A program made the position numbers and the translations under genes. From contig CM043699.1 of NCBI GenBank assembly GCA_023935145.1, positions 111,643,036-111,707,035 of the forward strand: a stretch of DNA of 64,000 bases, read 5' to 3'. Of this stretch, positions 45,693 through 56,564 are shown one piece after another. Position 1 is the first letter of the stretch. Each line of letters opens with the position of its first letter. Source of the stretch: Bretschneidera sinensis (Eukaryota > Streptophyta > Magnoliopsida > Brassicales > Akaniaceae). The notes under the pieces were generated by a model. The model was given only the letters and a program-made list of their open reading frames with translations, was not told the DNA's origin and searched no databases.

Positions 45693-46842
45693 TGTTGTGA
45701 GTTTTAAATTACTCACAAGCGCACGAATCGTTTACAATATAGTGTGTGCAAGTGAGAGGTCGAATCCATAGAGAATTGCGTCATGAAAATAGATTTTTAT
45801 CTAAACTAAACCTATTTTAACCTAGTTCCGAATTTCGAACTGTGTCATGCAAAAAATATAAACTAAATTAAATTGATTTAAAAGAAATGATAAAAGCACT
45901 AAGGTTTCTAAATCCACCCCACCAAATTAAAGCATTTATTTTCATGATTTTGTTCCTACAACTGACAAGCAATTACATCCTATGTATGTTCTATATAAAA
46001 GTAATTTATCAAATAATTTCATGAATCCATCGATATTCAAATCACAAAGAATACCCTAATTAAATCAAATCATTCAATGCATCCGTTTAATTTACAAATC
46101 ACAGTGGACATTCGATTTAATTTGACTGATTCGATGTATCCGTCGGATGAAACACATCAAATATCCAATTTGAACAGTTTATAAACAAAACAATCAATCA
46201 TAAGAATTTACTCAAACAATTGAATAAAACATCAATACAAAAATGTCAGAATCGTACGAACATATATGAAAATATAATGCTAATCAATGGTGATGCTTCA
46301 TCTTCAACCTTAGATGAAGGTTTTATTCTCTCATGATTATGAAAATAAATTTCATAATTAAAGTGCTAAACATTAAACTTTAAAACACAAAAGGAATAAA
46401 TTAAAACTGAAAATACATTGAGAGAGAAATTACACTTGCAGCTCCTCCCTTTGTTTTTTTCTTCTTTTTGTTTTTGCTGTGCGGTGCTCTCCCCCTTGAT
46501 AGCAAAGCCTTCGAGATCTACCCACCGAAGATGAAGTGAAATGGGGCTTTTATAGGGAAACTCCATAAGTGCAATGTGTTTCCAACCGATGTGGGATATG
46601 AGATGTAGAATGTGTTTCCAACCGATGTAGGAAGTGGGATGTGGGATTTAAGCCTTCACATGCCGCTCAAAACTTCTGCCCACATCTCTTTTATTTTAAG
46701 CTAGATAATTTCATAATGCTCCAAAAACCTAGAAAAACACAGTAAATGCATAAAGAAGATAAAATATGATGAAATAACACAAACTAAGAGCTTAACAAAT
46801 ATAAATTAAGGGGCTTAAATATGAATATTTAAGCACTTATCA
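45693..46842 (-). repeat. Athila-B 5' LTR
   Basis: This is the partner of 21074-22227, with the same ends. Del-B gag resumes at 46843 with gggcc. A TATA-like CCCTATAAAAG on the minus strand lies near 46545-46556. Confidence 0.93.
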
Positions 46843-47359
46843 GGGCCTCTCTCTCTAACTTGAATGTAGCAATGGCGACCCTCTACCTGTCAGTCATTGG
46901 TAAAATATCAAATAATCTCTCTACATGTTTCACCCAAAACTCAGGCTTAAAAGGATTCATAGATCCTTTAAACAACAAGGCATTCGACTTAGTATATCTA
47001 ACAAAAAAATCTCTCTGCATCACGTGCATAAACACACTTTTCCTTTTTTTGAACATTACTGGATGTACAACAACCTCAGGCACTGCCCTAGCATGTTTAT
47101 TAAGTCTATGCTATATGCTATCAACTCTATTATCTGTTACATTTATTTTCTCAAGAGCATGTGTAAGAGCTTATTTTAGCTCATCTTTTTCAACTTCAGA
47201 TTCTCTCACACCTTTACTAATATCGATTATACTGTCAACACACTCCTTTCTAGGAACCACAGATTCAGACTTAACCTCGACTTGTCAAAATATTGGGGGC
47301 CTACCATGCCCTCTCAAATCAACAACTCTAACTCAAGCTCTAGCACATCCATGTGTCAT
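46843..47359 (-). pseudogene. Del-B gag N-terminus
   Basis: This is the beginning of Del-B gag, from the ATG at 47359 (MTHGCAR, like the MTRGCAR of Del-A), through VVDLRGHGRPPIF and the gag core MQRDFFVRYTKSNALLFKGS and FWVKHVERLFDILP. At 46843 it is cut by the Athila-B target site and continues at 21073. At least four in-frame stops are present. It is more decayed than its Del-A counterpart. Confidence 0.86.
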
Positions 47360-47440
47360 CCTCAGACTATTAAAATATAATTTATTTTAATCTTCCACTT
47401 TCTTTCTTTTTATGCAGTCTACAAAATCATAAAACTTCAT

Positions 47441-47452
47441 GCTCTGATACCA
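47441..47452 (-). promoter_or_regulatory. Del-B primer binding site (initiator Met tRNA)
   Basis: It reads TGGTATCAGAGC on the minus strand, identical to Del-A and with the same four-base spacing to the LTR. Confidence 0.93.
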
Positions 47453-47456
47453 AAAT

Positions 47457-49173
47457 TGTAACGACCCATCCCGGGTTCGCCACCCCCGAGACGGTATTGT
47501 CACATTTTGAAAATCCCAGCATGACACATATATGCAACAAGAAAAATAACACCAATAATTTTTTTTTACATCAATCCTCAACCCTCAATAGGGGAGATAC
47601 ATTATTATGATTTTGACTTAAACATCTTATATAAAGTAATATGCATGAATATTTACAAATATATTTTTATTTTATTTTCTCATTAGTTTGAGGATGTGGA
47701 CATATACGTGACTTATAGATAATGATTTCATCTGAAACTTAACTCACCAAACTATCTGTCCTGTCTGTTTCCTGAAATCATTGTACAATGAGGGATGAGC
47801 TTCACAAGCTCAGTGAATTAAATTTACTAGAAGTATTCAATTTTTATAAATAGTCTTTTAATATTTAATCATTTATATCTCATATAACTTGATAATAACA
47901 TTCTACTATCACTACACATATCATAAGTCTCATTCTCTATCAATCTCTTCTTTATATATATTTGTTCACCTTAAGACCATCAATTATCTCATAATTACCT
48001 CGTTATGAGGTTCACAGCATATAGTCTTCCATTTAGATAGTTCTTATCATATTATATTTCCATATTTATTTTTCACCATAACTGTCTCTTTGTGAGACTC
48101 ATTTATCTATAAATAAATTTACAATAACAAACAACACTTCAGCATTTCAGTAATACAATCAATATTTAAAACAGATGCAATGCATGAATTATTATTAGGG
48201 AACGTCTTCCCACATGTCGACATGTTTTTATCTTCGACCGGCCCCCTCACGGTTATTTTATTTCCAGCATATACCGGCTGTCACGGTTTTTCATTTAGAT
48301 CAGCCCCTTCTTGATTCTTTTATTTCATGCATATGCATTTGAACAATGATACAAAATATGCATACGAACAATAATATGAAAACAAACATGAATTCAAATA
48401 TTTAAATTAGCTATCCTGATTATTCTTAAATTATTATTTGAAAACTTACACTAAATTTCTTTCCTCATAAATCATATCAAATCATCAACCATAGCTTATC
48501 AAGATCCACTAAATTTCCTCTCCTCATAAATCATATCAAAATCATCAACCATAGCTTATCAAGAATTTCACTTATCACCTTTATTATTAAATCGATTCAT
48601 TATTCCAATAATATTATTTCTCATAAAATAATTCTCTACACATCCACTATTCCTACCATACTTATCAACCAACTTTCATCTACCACCAAAACATAAGTTA
48701 ATAATTTATTCTAATATTATCACTAGATATTTCATATATATCTTGATTACTTAAAGTAAATCTAATTCACCACATAGCACTTAAAGCTACCCGTGGATCA
48801 CCTACTTACTTTTCTTGCTCCTCTCAGCAATTTCCCCCGGTTGTTGATCGTCAACACCTGACTTAATATTTATATTAAAATTTCTAATTTATTATTCAAT
48901 TCTTCCATAATTCACATCCTTTGAAAATTCCCGCTTTGAATTCCGAGAAATTTCATGTATACTAGATTTTAAAAATTAAACTTATATTATTACCTTATGC
49001 TTTTCTTAGAGTTTCTCGTGCCTCTCTATAAAATTCTCCAGTAAATCCCTTCAAAATTTTACTCTTTCAACCTTTCTTTCAGTCCCTAAGTGCTTAAAGA
49101 AATAGAGTAGTTTGAATTGAGGAAAGGAGAAACCAAACAGGATTTGGCAAGATTTTTATAAAATAAACTAAAG

Positions 49174-49251
<78 letters not shown>

Positions 49252-49525
49252 CTTTAAACTTCAGCACCTCCCCCTCTGTATTTGCCATGAAATGTTAACG
49301 TGTCTTACATGCATGCTTGTCCTTTCTTTTGGCAACAGATGGGTGTTTTTTTTTTTTTTTGAAAAAAGAAAAAAAAAACTTTTTTTTCTTTTTCCTTTTC
49401 CTTTATGCTGTCCACGAATTTTTTTATTTTTTAAGAATTGTTTTATTCAAATAATAAATCTTTCACATATATTATTTTAATTCCATGTCATATTTATTAA
49501 ATTACTTCTTTATCCTCACTTTACA
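47457..49525 (-). repeat. Del-B 5' LTR
   Basis: It starts tgtaacgaccc next to the primer site. It resembles the Del-A LTR in order (accggctgtcacgg near 48270, the reduced mini-hairpin block, then gctacccgtgg near 48788) but has many indels. I place its end at ttaca (49521-49525), because CACTA transposase codons resume directly after it. The partner LTR lies left of the window. It contains the long AT palindrome at 49169-49256. Confidence 0.82.
49169..49256. repeat. 88-bp AT palindrome in Del-B LTR
   Basis: A run of alternating TA of about 74 bases is bordered by TAAAGTT on the left and AACTTTA on the right. The whole 88 bp is therefore one uninterrupted inverted repeat that could form a cruciform. 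The length is likely to be variable. Confidence 0.92.
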
Positions 49526-50469
49526 AATATAGGTAGTTTATCATCAAAGTATTTCCATGCCTCACCATCAATCTGGTGGATGACCATTTCAGGCTTATTA
49601 TGTTTGCCCTCTTTGTAACATCTCATGTGTTGGGCAGTGTTTCTGGACATATAAAGCCTTTAAACCCTTAGTTTCACTGGAAGGTAACGCAAGACCTTGT
49701 ATGGAATGTCATTTTGCTTATTATTACCCATATGTTTAGGTTGAAATCCACCATGGCCACACACATCACTATTTTTCTTTGCTTTGTCTTCCTTGTAGTA
49801 CAACATATAATCATTTGGACATGCATGTATCTTCTCATACCCAATTCCTAACCCCTTCACCATCTTTTTCAACTGGAAATTTTTTCTGAGAAACTTCTTG
49901 CTTTCCGGTAACATACTTTTGATTATTGACATTAATCGATCGTAACAGTTCTCAGACATGTTGAAATCAGATTTACAATTCAATAGCTACGACATTGCTG
50001 ATAACTTAATATGTTTTTTGCAACCCTCCCACAAAGGCTAATCAGCATCTCTCAACGTATTATAGAACTTTGTGGCATCAGGATTCAGCCCATCTTCCGC
50101 ATTCCAATTAATATCTGGCCAGACAGCATCCATTACTATATCTCTAATCTGATTCGTTTATCCAAAACCTTCTTCCACACACTCAAATGATTTTGTGGAC
50201 GGTTCCTCGACCCAATTAGCTTCCCCATGGAGAGACAAATTCTTATAATAATTAACAAAACCATTTCTATATAGGTGCAGGGTAACCTCGTCTCGAGTTA
50301 GGAACTTTTTGTTCTTTCAAACTTTATAAGGACATTGTATAGTTCCCTCGTGCACAAAACTTACACTCATATAGGCGAAGTCAAGAAATTCTTGAACTCC
50401 GCACTCAAATTCCCATGATAGAGCATTATCCACAACTCGACGGTCCATCCAACTCCAGTCAATTGACAT
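49526..50469 (-). pseudogene. TNP2-like CACTA transposase, N-terminal half
   Basis: From an ATG at 50469 the frame reads SIDWSWMDRRVVDNALSWEF, then KNKKFLTRDEVTLHLYRNGF (the N-terminal cysteine/zinc region of TNP2), AEDGLNPDATKFYNTLRDA, CYDRLMSIIKSMLPESKKF, KMVKGLGIGYEKIHACPNDY, and near the cut end RNTAQHMRCYKEG and DGEAWKYFD. These are the family's usual blocks in order. Four in-frame stops (after CPYKV, after VEEGFG, after LRDAD and before LLNCKSD) leave only 49660-49983 open. The catalytic C-terminal half is outside the window. Confidence 0.9.
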
Positions 50470-51059
50470 CGTTCAACCGACTAAAATAATAAAAAAAATT
50501 CAAATTTATTCCCATAGTCTGCAACTAATGCATGTTTCTGCTTAATAAATGTGTTCTTTCCATTCAATAATAGGTGGAGGTTCCTAACCCATTCAAGAAT
50601 GCGTGATCTATATTGCAGTTTGTTTTCTAAACTTGTTTGTTTCAAGTAAATTTCATCAACATCTCCCCTTAGTTCTCCAAGTGCATGACTTAAATTTGGA
50701 GCTATCCGAAGGAGATAACCCCGAATTCAGTATGTACTCAGAGAACAGGGAAGAGATGCTACCGAAATTTACTCGAAACAAAGCAAGCATGGAAAAACTA
50801 ACTGCAATATGGATCGTGTATTCCTAAATTGTCTACACTGGACAATCCAAAGATTATTTGAATACAAACACTCTCATTGCAAACATATTAATTGGTAAGC
50901 AACAAGAGCATTTGTAACACTCAATAATCTCTAGACGGGCAATCTAAGGGTAAGACCTAAATGATAAGATTTCAAGTGCCAAAGAAACCTTTGTTAATTC
51001 AACCAATCCAATCCTACATACTAATATAGTAATATACTTGGTGTATCATTCTCTTTTGG

Positions 51060-51260
51060 ATGATATCTAACTTACTAACACACTAACCTATAAACTAGCA
51101 TACAAACTAACATACTAATACACTAACCTACAAACTAGTATACAAACAAACTAACTGACATACTAACGTACTAACACACCAACATACAAACTAACATAAT
51201 TAGTAAATAACATATTAACATACTAACATACTAACTAACTACCTCACCCACCCACCCACA
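51060..51260. repeat. Degenerate (ACTAACATA)n simple repeat
   Basis: Variants of actaacatac, actaacctac and acaaactaac recur for about 200 bases, then give way to ccacccac repeats. It is imperfect simple-sequence DNA inside the CACTA element. Confidence 0.85.
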
Positions 51261-51966
51261 CTCATACACACACCTACCACCCATGCACACACATACATAC
51301 TAATAAGCCAAACATTTAAAATATTTATAAGTCAATCTCATCAAATCATACCGGAAAGCATTTAATATACATCGGATAATTAGTATAGTAAAACTTAGAT
51401 TAGCATTTCAATAGCTTATAGCATAGGAGTGTTACAAACGTACCTAACTAGTAGAGGATGCTCTTGAGGGTAAAATTACGAGTGATGAAACCTTGCAAGA
51501 AAATAAGATACAAACATTTTTTAATATCCCAAATTAATTCAAACCCCAATAATAGCAAAATTGTACTTAATTGTTTAAACATAGCTTAATGAGAGAAAGT
51601 TGAGAAATAAGAGGAAGATGAAGACTTACCCTTCCTAAATCGTCATGTGGGCCTTTGAAAAACTTCTAAAAGTGATTGGAATTTTACTATTTTTGTAGAG
51701 AGAGAAAGTAGATCGAAAAATGAAATTTATTATTTTAGAGAGAGAGATCTAATTCTTGGCCAAAGGAAGAAGAAAAGTTTGTTACTGGTTTGGAGGAGCA
51801 GCTACAGCCAACGTTGACTGGTGTGGCTTGGTACAGTGGAGAGAGAGAAGCTAAAGAACGAAGAAAATAGACGATGGCAGATAGAGAGAGAATGACAAAG
51901 AGAGGAGAAAATCGACGGAAGATGGAGGTTGCGCGCGTTCGGTGTGAGAGGAGATGAAGAAATCAT

Positions 51967-52019
51967 GGAGAGAGAGAGAGGGAATGGACAAGCTGTGGAG
52001 AGAGAGAGAGAGAGAGAGC
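51967..52019. repeat. GA-rich microsatellite
   Basis: There are two runs of (GA)n, the longer from about 51992 to 52017, separated by gggaatggacaagctgtg. On the CACTA coding strand this is a CT run in the likely leader. Confidence 0.85.
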
Positions 52020-52084
52020 TAGGGCTGTGAAAAGATGAAGTAATAGTGAATAGAAACTACGTTGTTTTGGGCTTCTTTTTAAAA

Positions 52085-52373
52085 AAAAATACATCAGCGA
52101 CGGGATTTGTGTATCAATGAGGGGATTCCCCTCGCTGATATTAATTTATATTATTTTTAAAATACCTTAAAACCAGATATTTTGGATATATAATAGCGAT
52201 GGGATTATTAAATATCAGCGATGGGCAATAAATTATCAGTGAGGGGAAAAAATTATCAGTGATGGGATTCCCCTTCTGATAATTTTCCAGGAAAAAAAGC
52301 AACGAGAACATCAGCGATGACCACTGACAGCGAAGGGAATTGCCCGTCGTTGAAAAGCATCTTTCTTGTAGTG
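52085..52373 (-). repeat. CACTA subterminal repeats and terminal inverted repeat
   Basis: Units related to atcagcgatgggattccc occur in both orientations at least six times between 52090 and 52350. They are followed by the terminal CACTACAAGA on the minus strand. Such subterminal arrays are the binding sites for the transposase-partner protein in En/Spm elements. Confidence 0.87.
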
Positions 52374-54409
52374 ATTATAAGCTTAATCTAGCTTTGTGAG
52401 TCACCAAATGCGTACCCTTTGTTTGCTGTTCTTCAAACAATTCTAACATTAGCTTAAATGTTGAGAATCCGACACTTGATCAATTACGTAATTAAAATAG
52501 CAAAGTGGTTCGACACATCTAGTTTTTTGTATGTGTATAAGTTCATCATTAATTTTTGAATTGAAGAAAACTGTTAAAACTTATTATACAATTCTTTGTA
52601 ACTTTTGGATGGAGGAAAGTTGCTAAAACTTATTACACATACCATTTTTCAAGCAAAACAACATAAAAACTTTCTTCAATCTCACAATCCAGAACCTTAA
52701 TACACCCAATGTTCATTCAATTCTCGGATTTTTGTAAAACTCAATTTTTCAAGATATATTGGTATTTGGTTTGCTACTTTCTATATCTGATCAACTATTC
52801 ATACTTAAGGAATAGGGTGAGAGATTACCTTTGTTGATGCCTATATTTATAATCTTCAACAACTTGCCCACTAATTCTCTTGAACTTCAATGTAGAGTCA
52901 AAATACTTAATTAAGTGTTACCAAGAAGCATTGGTCTTTACACCAACTATACTTAATTAAGTTCTTAATTACCAAGATGCATATGTCTCCACATCAAGAT
53001 AGTGAAATTCATAAATAATGAGTCACAAATCTCAACACCGGTTAAGTTTCCAACTTTTCTGCCGAGTTTATCTTCACCCGATCAAAACCTCTCGATTTTG
53101 GACTAGCTTTCAACTAATCATTAGATTTTGGGTTTAATCCCAACATGAAACAATTGGCTACTATGAAGTAAAGTTCTGATCTTGCTGACAAGGTGTTTGA
53201 TTTCAAACTTTATAGATTAAAATTTACGCAAAAGGGTTCATTTTAAAATTAAACACGAAGATGCCCCTCATAATATTAACTAACTTCAATTTCACAATTC
53301 ATTTTTAATACATTGACATGTAATTAAAAATATGAACTTAGAAGCAAGCATTAGTTATTCAGGAATAGAGCATAAAAACATTTTAATGTGAATATCTCAA
53401 TTTGAGAGTTTTATGATTTAGAACTTGTGAATAAAACACTAATTAATTTTTATTTTTTTTTCATTTCTTACGAAAAAATAAAATTTTACTTTTTTTTTTA
53501 TTCTATCATAACCAAAAGGTTATGGGCTAAAAGTTATGGGTGCTGAGCATGGCTGACATTGACAATGCATATTGTTTGTACTTTCTATCAGTTCATTGTT
53601 GCAATGCCCACTGGCTGGGTGTCTTTGGTCGGTAGCGAATATTGGGAGTTATTTTCCATGGACAGTTTTTGTTATTTCGGTAAAGCTATTCATCCAATAA
53701 ATTTTGATCACTTGAGTGTTTTTGGATTTTGTTATAAAACGAACTAAGTGTTTGTTTATCAAGTGAGACATAAAGTACCCAATATAACAATCTATTTAGA
53801 GTCAATTTAATATTCTAATGTGTCTAATATGAGTTAGCTAGTGTAGTTTATAGTTAACCTTTGAATCTTTTATGGGTGAGCTATTGGATTAATATATAAA
53901 AGGTAAGATAGGTCTACTTTCCTATTCTCAACTCTAGAGACATTATATTCTATATATAAGGGATAACCACCCATTAGACTAGAGCGTGCGGAATGAGAAC
54001 CAAAGAGAGGAAGATTCTCATGTTTTCTAACGGAGATTGCTTCTTTGTTTCTATTCCCTAAAGATTTCCGTTGCACTATTAAAGACGAAACCAATGACAT
54101 AATATATGCATTATTTAATTTTTATCCATTGATAAGTGTTCTCCACTTATCTATGGATTCTTGATGATCAAAGATACTCATATTGAATCCTAAAATTTCA
54201 CGAGGAATCATTCGAATCAAACAATGATACTTGGATTAAGCAATATACTTATATAGCCGGATTGAGAGTAAATTCGATAAAAGCTTAAAACAAAGAAAAA
54301 TTCAATGACATGATTACAAAGTAGGATAATAAATCAAAACATCATATTACCCTATTTTATTCATCACCCTCAACAATTCTCAAATTCTTCATGACCTTAA
54401 AATTTCACC
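52374..54409. other. AT-rich host intergenic DNA
   Basis: I see no gene. Short open runs (for example 53559-53747) show no family features. The area 53850-54110 reads on the minus strand like a transcribed leader (ctctagagttgagaatag with ttatatatagaata before it) and might be a transposon remnant. I could not identify it. Confidence 0.5.
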
Positions 54410-54990
54410 ATTTTCTTTATTATGATTATTATAATTATAATCATAATTATTATTGTTATAAAAATTATATTCTAATTTTTATAATAATTATAATGATGAT
54501 AATAATTATAATATTTATAATAATACTTATTATTATTATCATTAATATTAATGCAATTAAATTATAATTATAGCAATTATTATAAGAATAATATTATAAT
54601 TATAATAATTAATGTTTACTTATAAAAAATTATTATAATTATTGTAATTAAATTATAATAATGATAAGAATTGTAATAATAATTGTTGTATTAATAATTA
54701 CTAATATAGTAGTTAAAATAATATTTGTTACTATAATTATTATTACAATAACAATAATGATAATAATAGTAATAATTATTTTAATATTAATTATAATATA
54801 TTTTTTATTATAATTATTTTAATAATAATAGTTAAAATAATAATTATTACTATTGTTATAATAATGAGAATAGTAATAGTAATAATAATTTTAATTATTA
54901 TTATAATTATTTTAAAATAGTTATAATTTTACTATTATTATAATAGTAATAATAATTAACATAATAATAATAATTATTATTATTATTAAA
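54410..54990. repeat. Long degenerate (AAT/ATT)n low-complexity block
   Basis: About 580 bases consist almost only of A and T in trinucleotide patterns such as ataataatt and attattatt in both orientations, with a handful of g and very few c. It reads as an old, decayed microsatellite or several nested ones. Confidence 0.9.
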
Positions 54991-56295
54991 GAGAAAAAGT
55001 GGAAGGGTGAGAAAAAAAAAACAGAATTATGATTGATTTTATCTCACCATATTCCCACCTGAACAGTAAATCATTTCAACCAAACATGATATTAACACTT
55101 TGTTTGTTATGACATTGTCATTAAATATAAAATTAAGTTCATTTTCAAATGAATTGAAACTAGAATTCATTTACAAATGAATTCATACGAATTTTCATGT
55201 TTAGTACAATCTTATTTAAATTTTAAAATTAAAATGAATTTTGTGTTTGGAATCAACAAAAATTCTGTTCATTTCATAAACTTTACTTAGATACCCCTAA
55301 CATTACTATATAGTTTTATAGCACTTTTTATTCCACTATCTTTTTTTCATTTTTTTTAATACTTTTTTGAGACAAATTAATCCCCAAACTTATGAAATAT
55401 CATAAAGCCTATAATTTTTTCAAATGATTAATAAGATCAAATCCACGAGAGACAGAATCAAGCATGTCCACATAGCATCGCTGAGACAAATTGTTCCGCT
55501 TTGGTGACAATTCATCCAAGTCTTCATGTGTACATCACGAGTTCTTCACGGAGAATCAGTGCTTTTAGGGTGCTTTTTGGTGTCCATGATTCCAGAATCT
55601 TTTCAAGACTTTATGAAACTCAATTCTTTCGTTTACAGTTAAACCTTTCAAATCACACGTCAGATCATCGAATTTTCATCCAACTGAATTTCAAAAAAAA
55701 AAAAAAAAATCATTTAAACCGGATTTTAATTTTTTATCTGAGATTAAAATAATCTTATCTTATTTTAATTCTCTCACCAATCGGACCTTAGGGTGATTGT
55801 TAGGCTGTGAAACAACCATAAGATAAAAAATATTAAAAAAAATTAGAAGAAAGATTTATCACTAAGTGGGTTTAGATATGTATGTCTGCAAATCATTATT
55901 CTGAAACAACAGTTATTTATCTTTTCTGAAACAATATTGGCATTTGAGATGTGTTTTGGAAAATCAATGAGACAATGACCAGAAACAGAACGAGAAGAAA
56001 AAGATGAGAAAATCAATGGGTCCAAATTATTGTTCTTTATTTTATTTTATTTTACTTTTTCAATTTTCTTTCTGTCTTGTCAAATTAAAGAAGAAAGCAT
56101 AATCACTGCTCCATAATTTAAGTAAACAAGAACCTACATTTTGGCTCAAATCTGAATGTGCATTGTATGGTTTGTACAACTTTTCAACTTCAATTTCAAT
56201 TTGGTCTTTGCATCTTATTTTAATATTCAATAACATCATATCATCTGATACAGTAAAATTAAAAATTAATGAAAAAAATTGTGTAAATTTAATGC

Positions 56296-56333
<38 letters not shown>

Positions 56334-56440
56334 AAATACATGTAAAATCTTAGAAAAGATGCATGTTTCAATAAAGGACGGATTTACAGAAAAGAATATC
56401 ATACACCTTATTTAATTGTCTTTTTTTTTTCTTTGAATTT
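54991..56440. other. AT-rich upstream region of the strictosidine-synthase-like gene
   Basis: I recognise no gene. It has homopolymer runs (A-run near 55687-55708) and an (AT)16 run at 56299-56331. Proximal promoter elements cannot be told from background. Confidence 0.5.
56299..56331. repeat. (AT)n microsatellite
   Basis: An uninterrupted alternating AT run of 33 bases lies about 235 bases upstream of the start codon of the strictosidine-synthase-like gene. Confidence 0.95.
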
Positions 56441-56564
56441 TATTTATACACGCTAATAACCCTCAAAGCTTCGCACTCACTTTATTTTCTTCTCCGTTAA
56501 TAAGTAGTAGTAGTCCTTAATCCATAGTCTATACCCAATTTGTCCTAAGAAACCAAGCAGAGAC
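56441..56564 (+). promoter_or_regulatory. Putative core promoter and 5' UTR of the strictosidine-synthase-like gene
   Basis: A TATA-like tatttatacac at 56441-56451 lies about 115 bases before the start codon, leaving a 5' UTR of roughly 80-90 bases. A T-run and CT-rich stretch surround it, as is common in plant promoters. The start codon context is gagacATGGAC. Confidence 0.45.

Larger units (their letters stand above)
21074..46842 (-). mobile_element. Athila-B: Athila-type element without third ORF, split by Athila-C
   Basis: The 5' LTR (45693-46842) and 3' LTR (21074-22227) flank a minus-strand body that is interrupted from 24729 to 40967. The flanking bases gggct (21069-21073) and gggcc (46843-46847) are the target duplication with one change. 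The Del-B gag frame is interrupted between them and continues on each side. Genes in order are gag, protease, RT, RNase H and integrase. The frame across the Athila-C insertion also rejoins cleanly (FFWDD, then PYLFKYCPDQ). No ORF follows integrase. Confidence 0.93.
50470..52084 (-). other. CACTA noncoding 5' region
   Basis: I recognise no gene. The region holds a degenerate run of actaacata-type repeats (about 51060-51260) and GA-rich patches at 51690-51750 and 51967-52019. The plus-strand run 50603-50827 is open but matches nothing I know. In this transposon group the space before the transposase normally holds promoter and leader, often with an intron. Confidence 0.55.
49526..52373 (-). 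mobile_element. CACTA (En/Spm) transposon, 5' half
   Basis: The minus-strand element begins with the terminal repeat CACTACAAGAAAGATGC (52357-52373). It has subterminal repeats, a noncoding leader of about 1.6 kb and the start of a TNP2-like transposase. It is cut at 49526 by Del-B; the other half should lie left of the window, beyond Del-B. The 3-bp duplication at the seen end would be att (52374-52376). Confidence 0.88.

Noticed and set aside
49094..49288. Open frame rich in Ile-Tyr repeats
   Set aside because: It is the translated TA repeat of the Del-B LTR.
53559..53747. Open frame of 62 codons in host intergenic DNA
   Set aside because: No motif, no family resemblance and no promoter context; open by chance.
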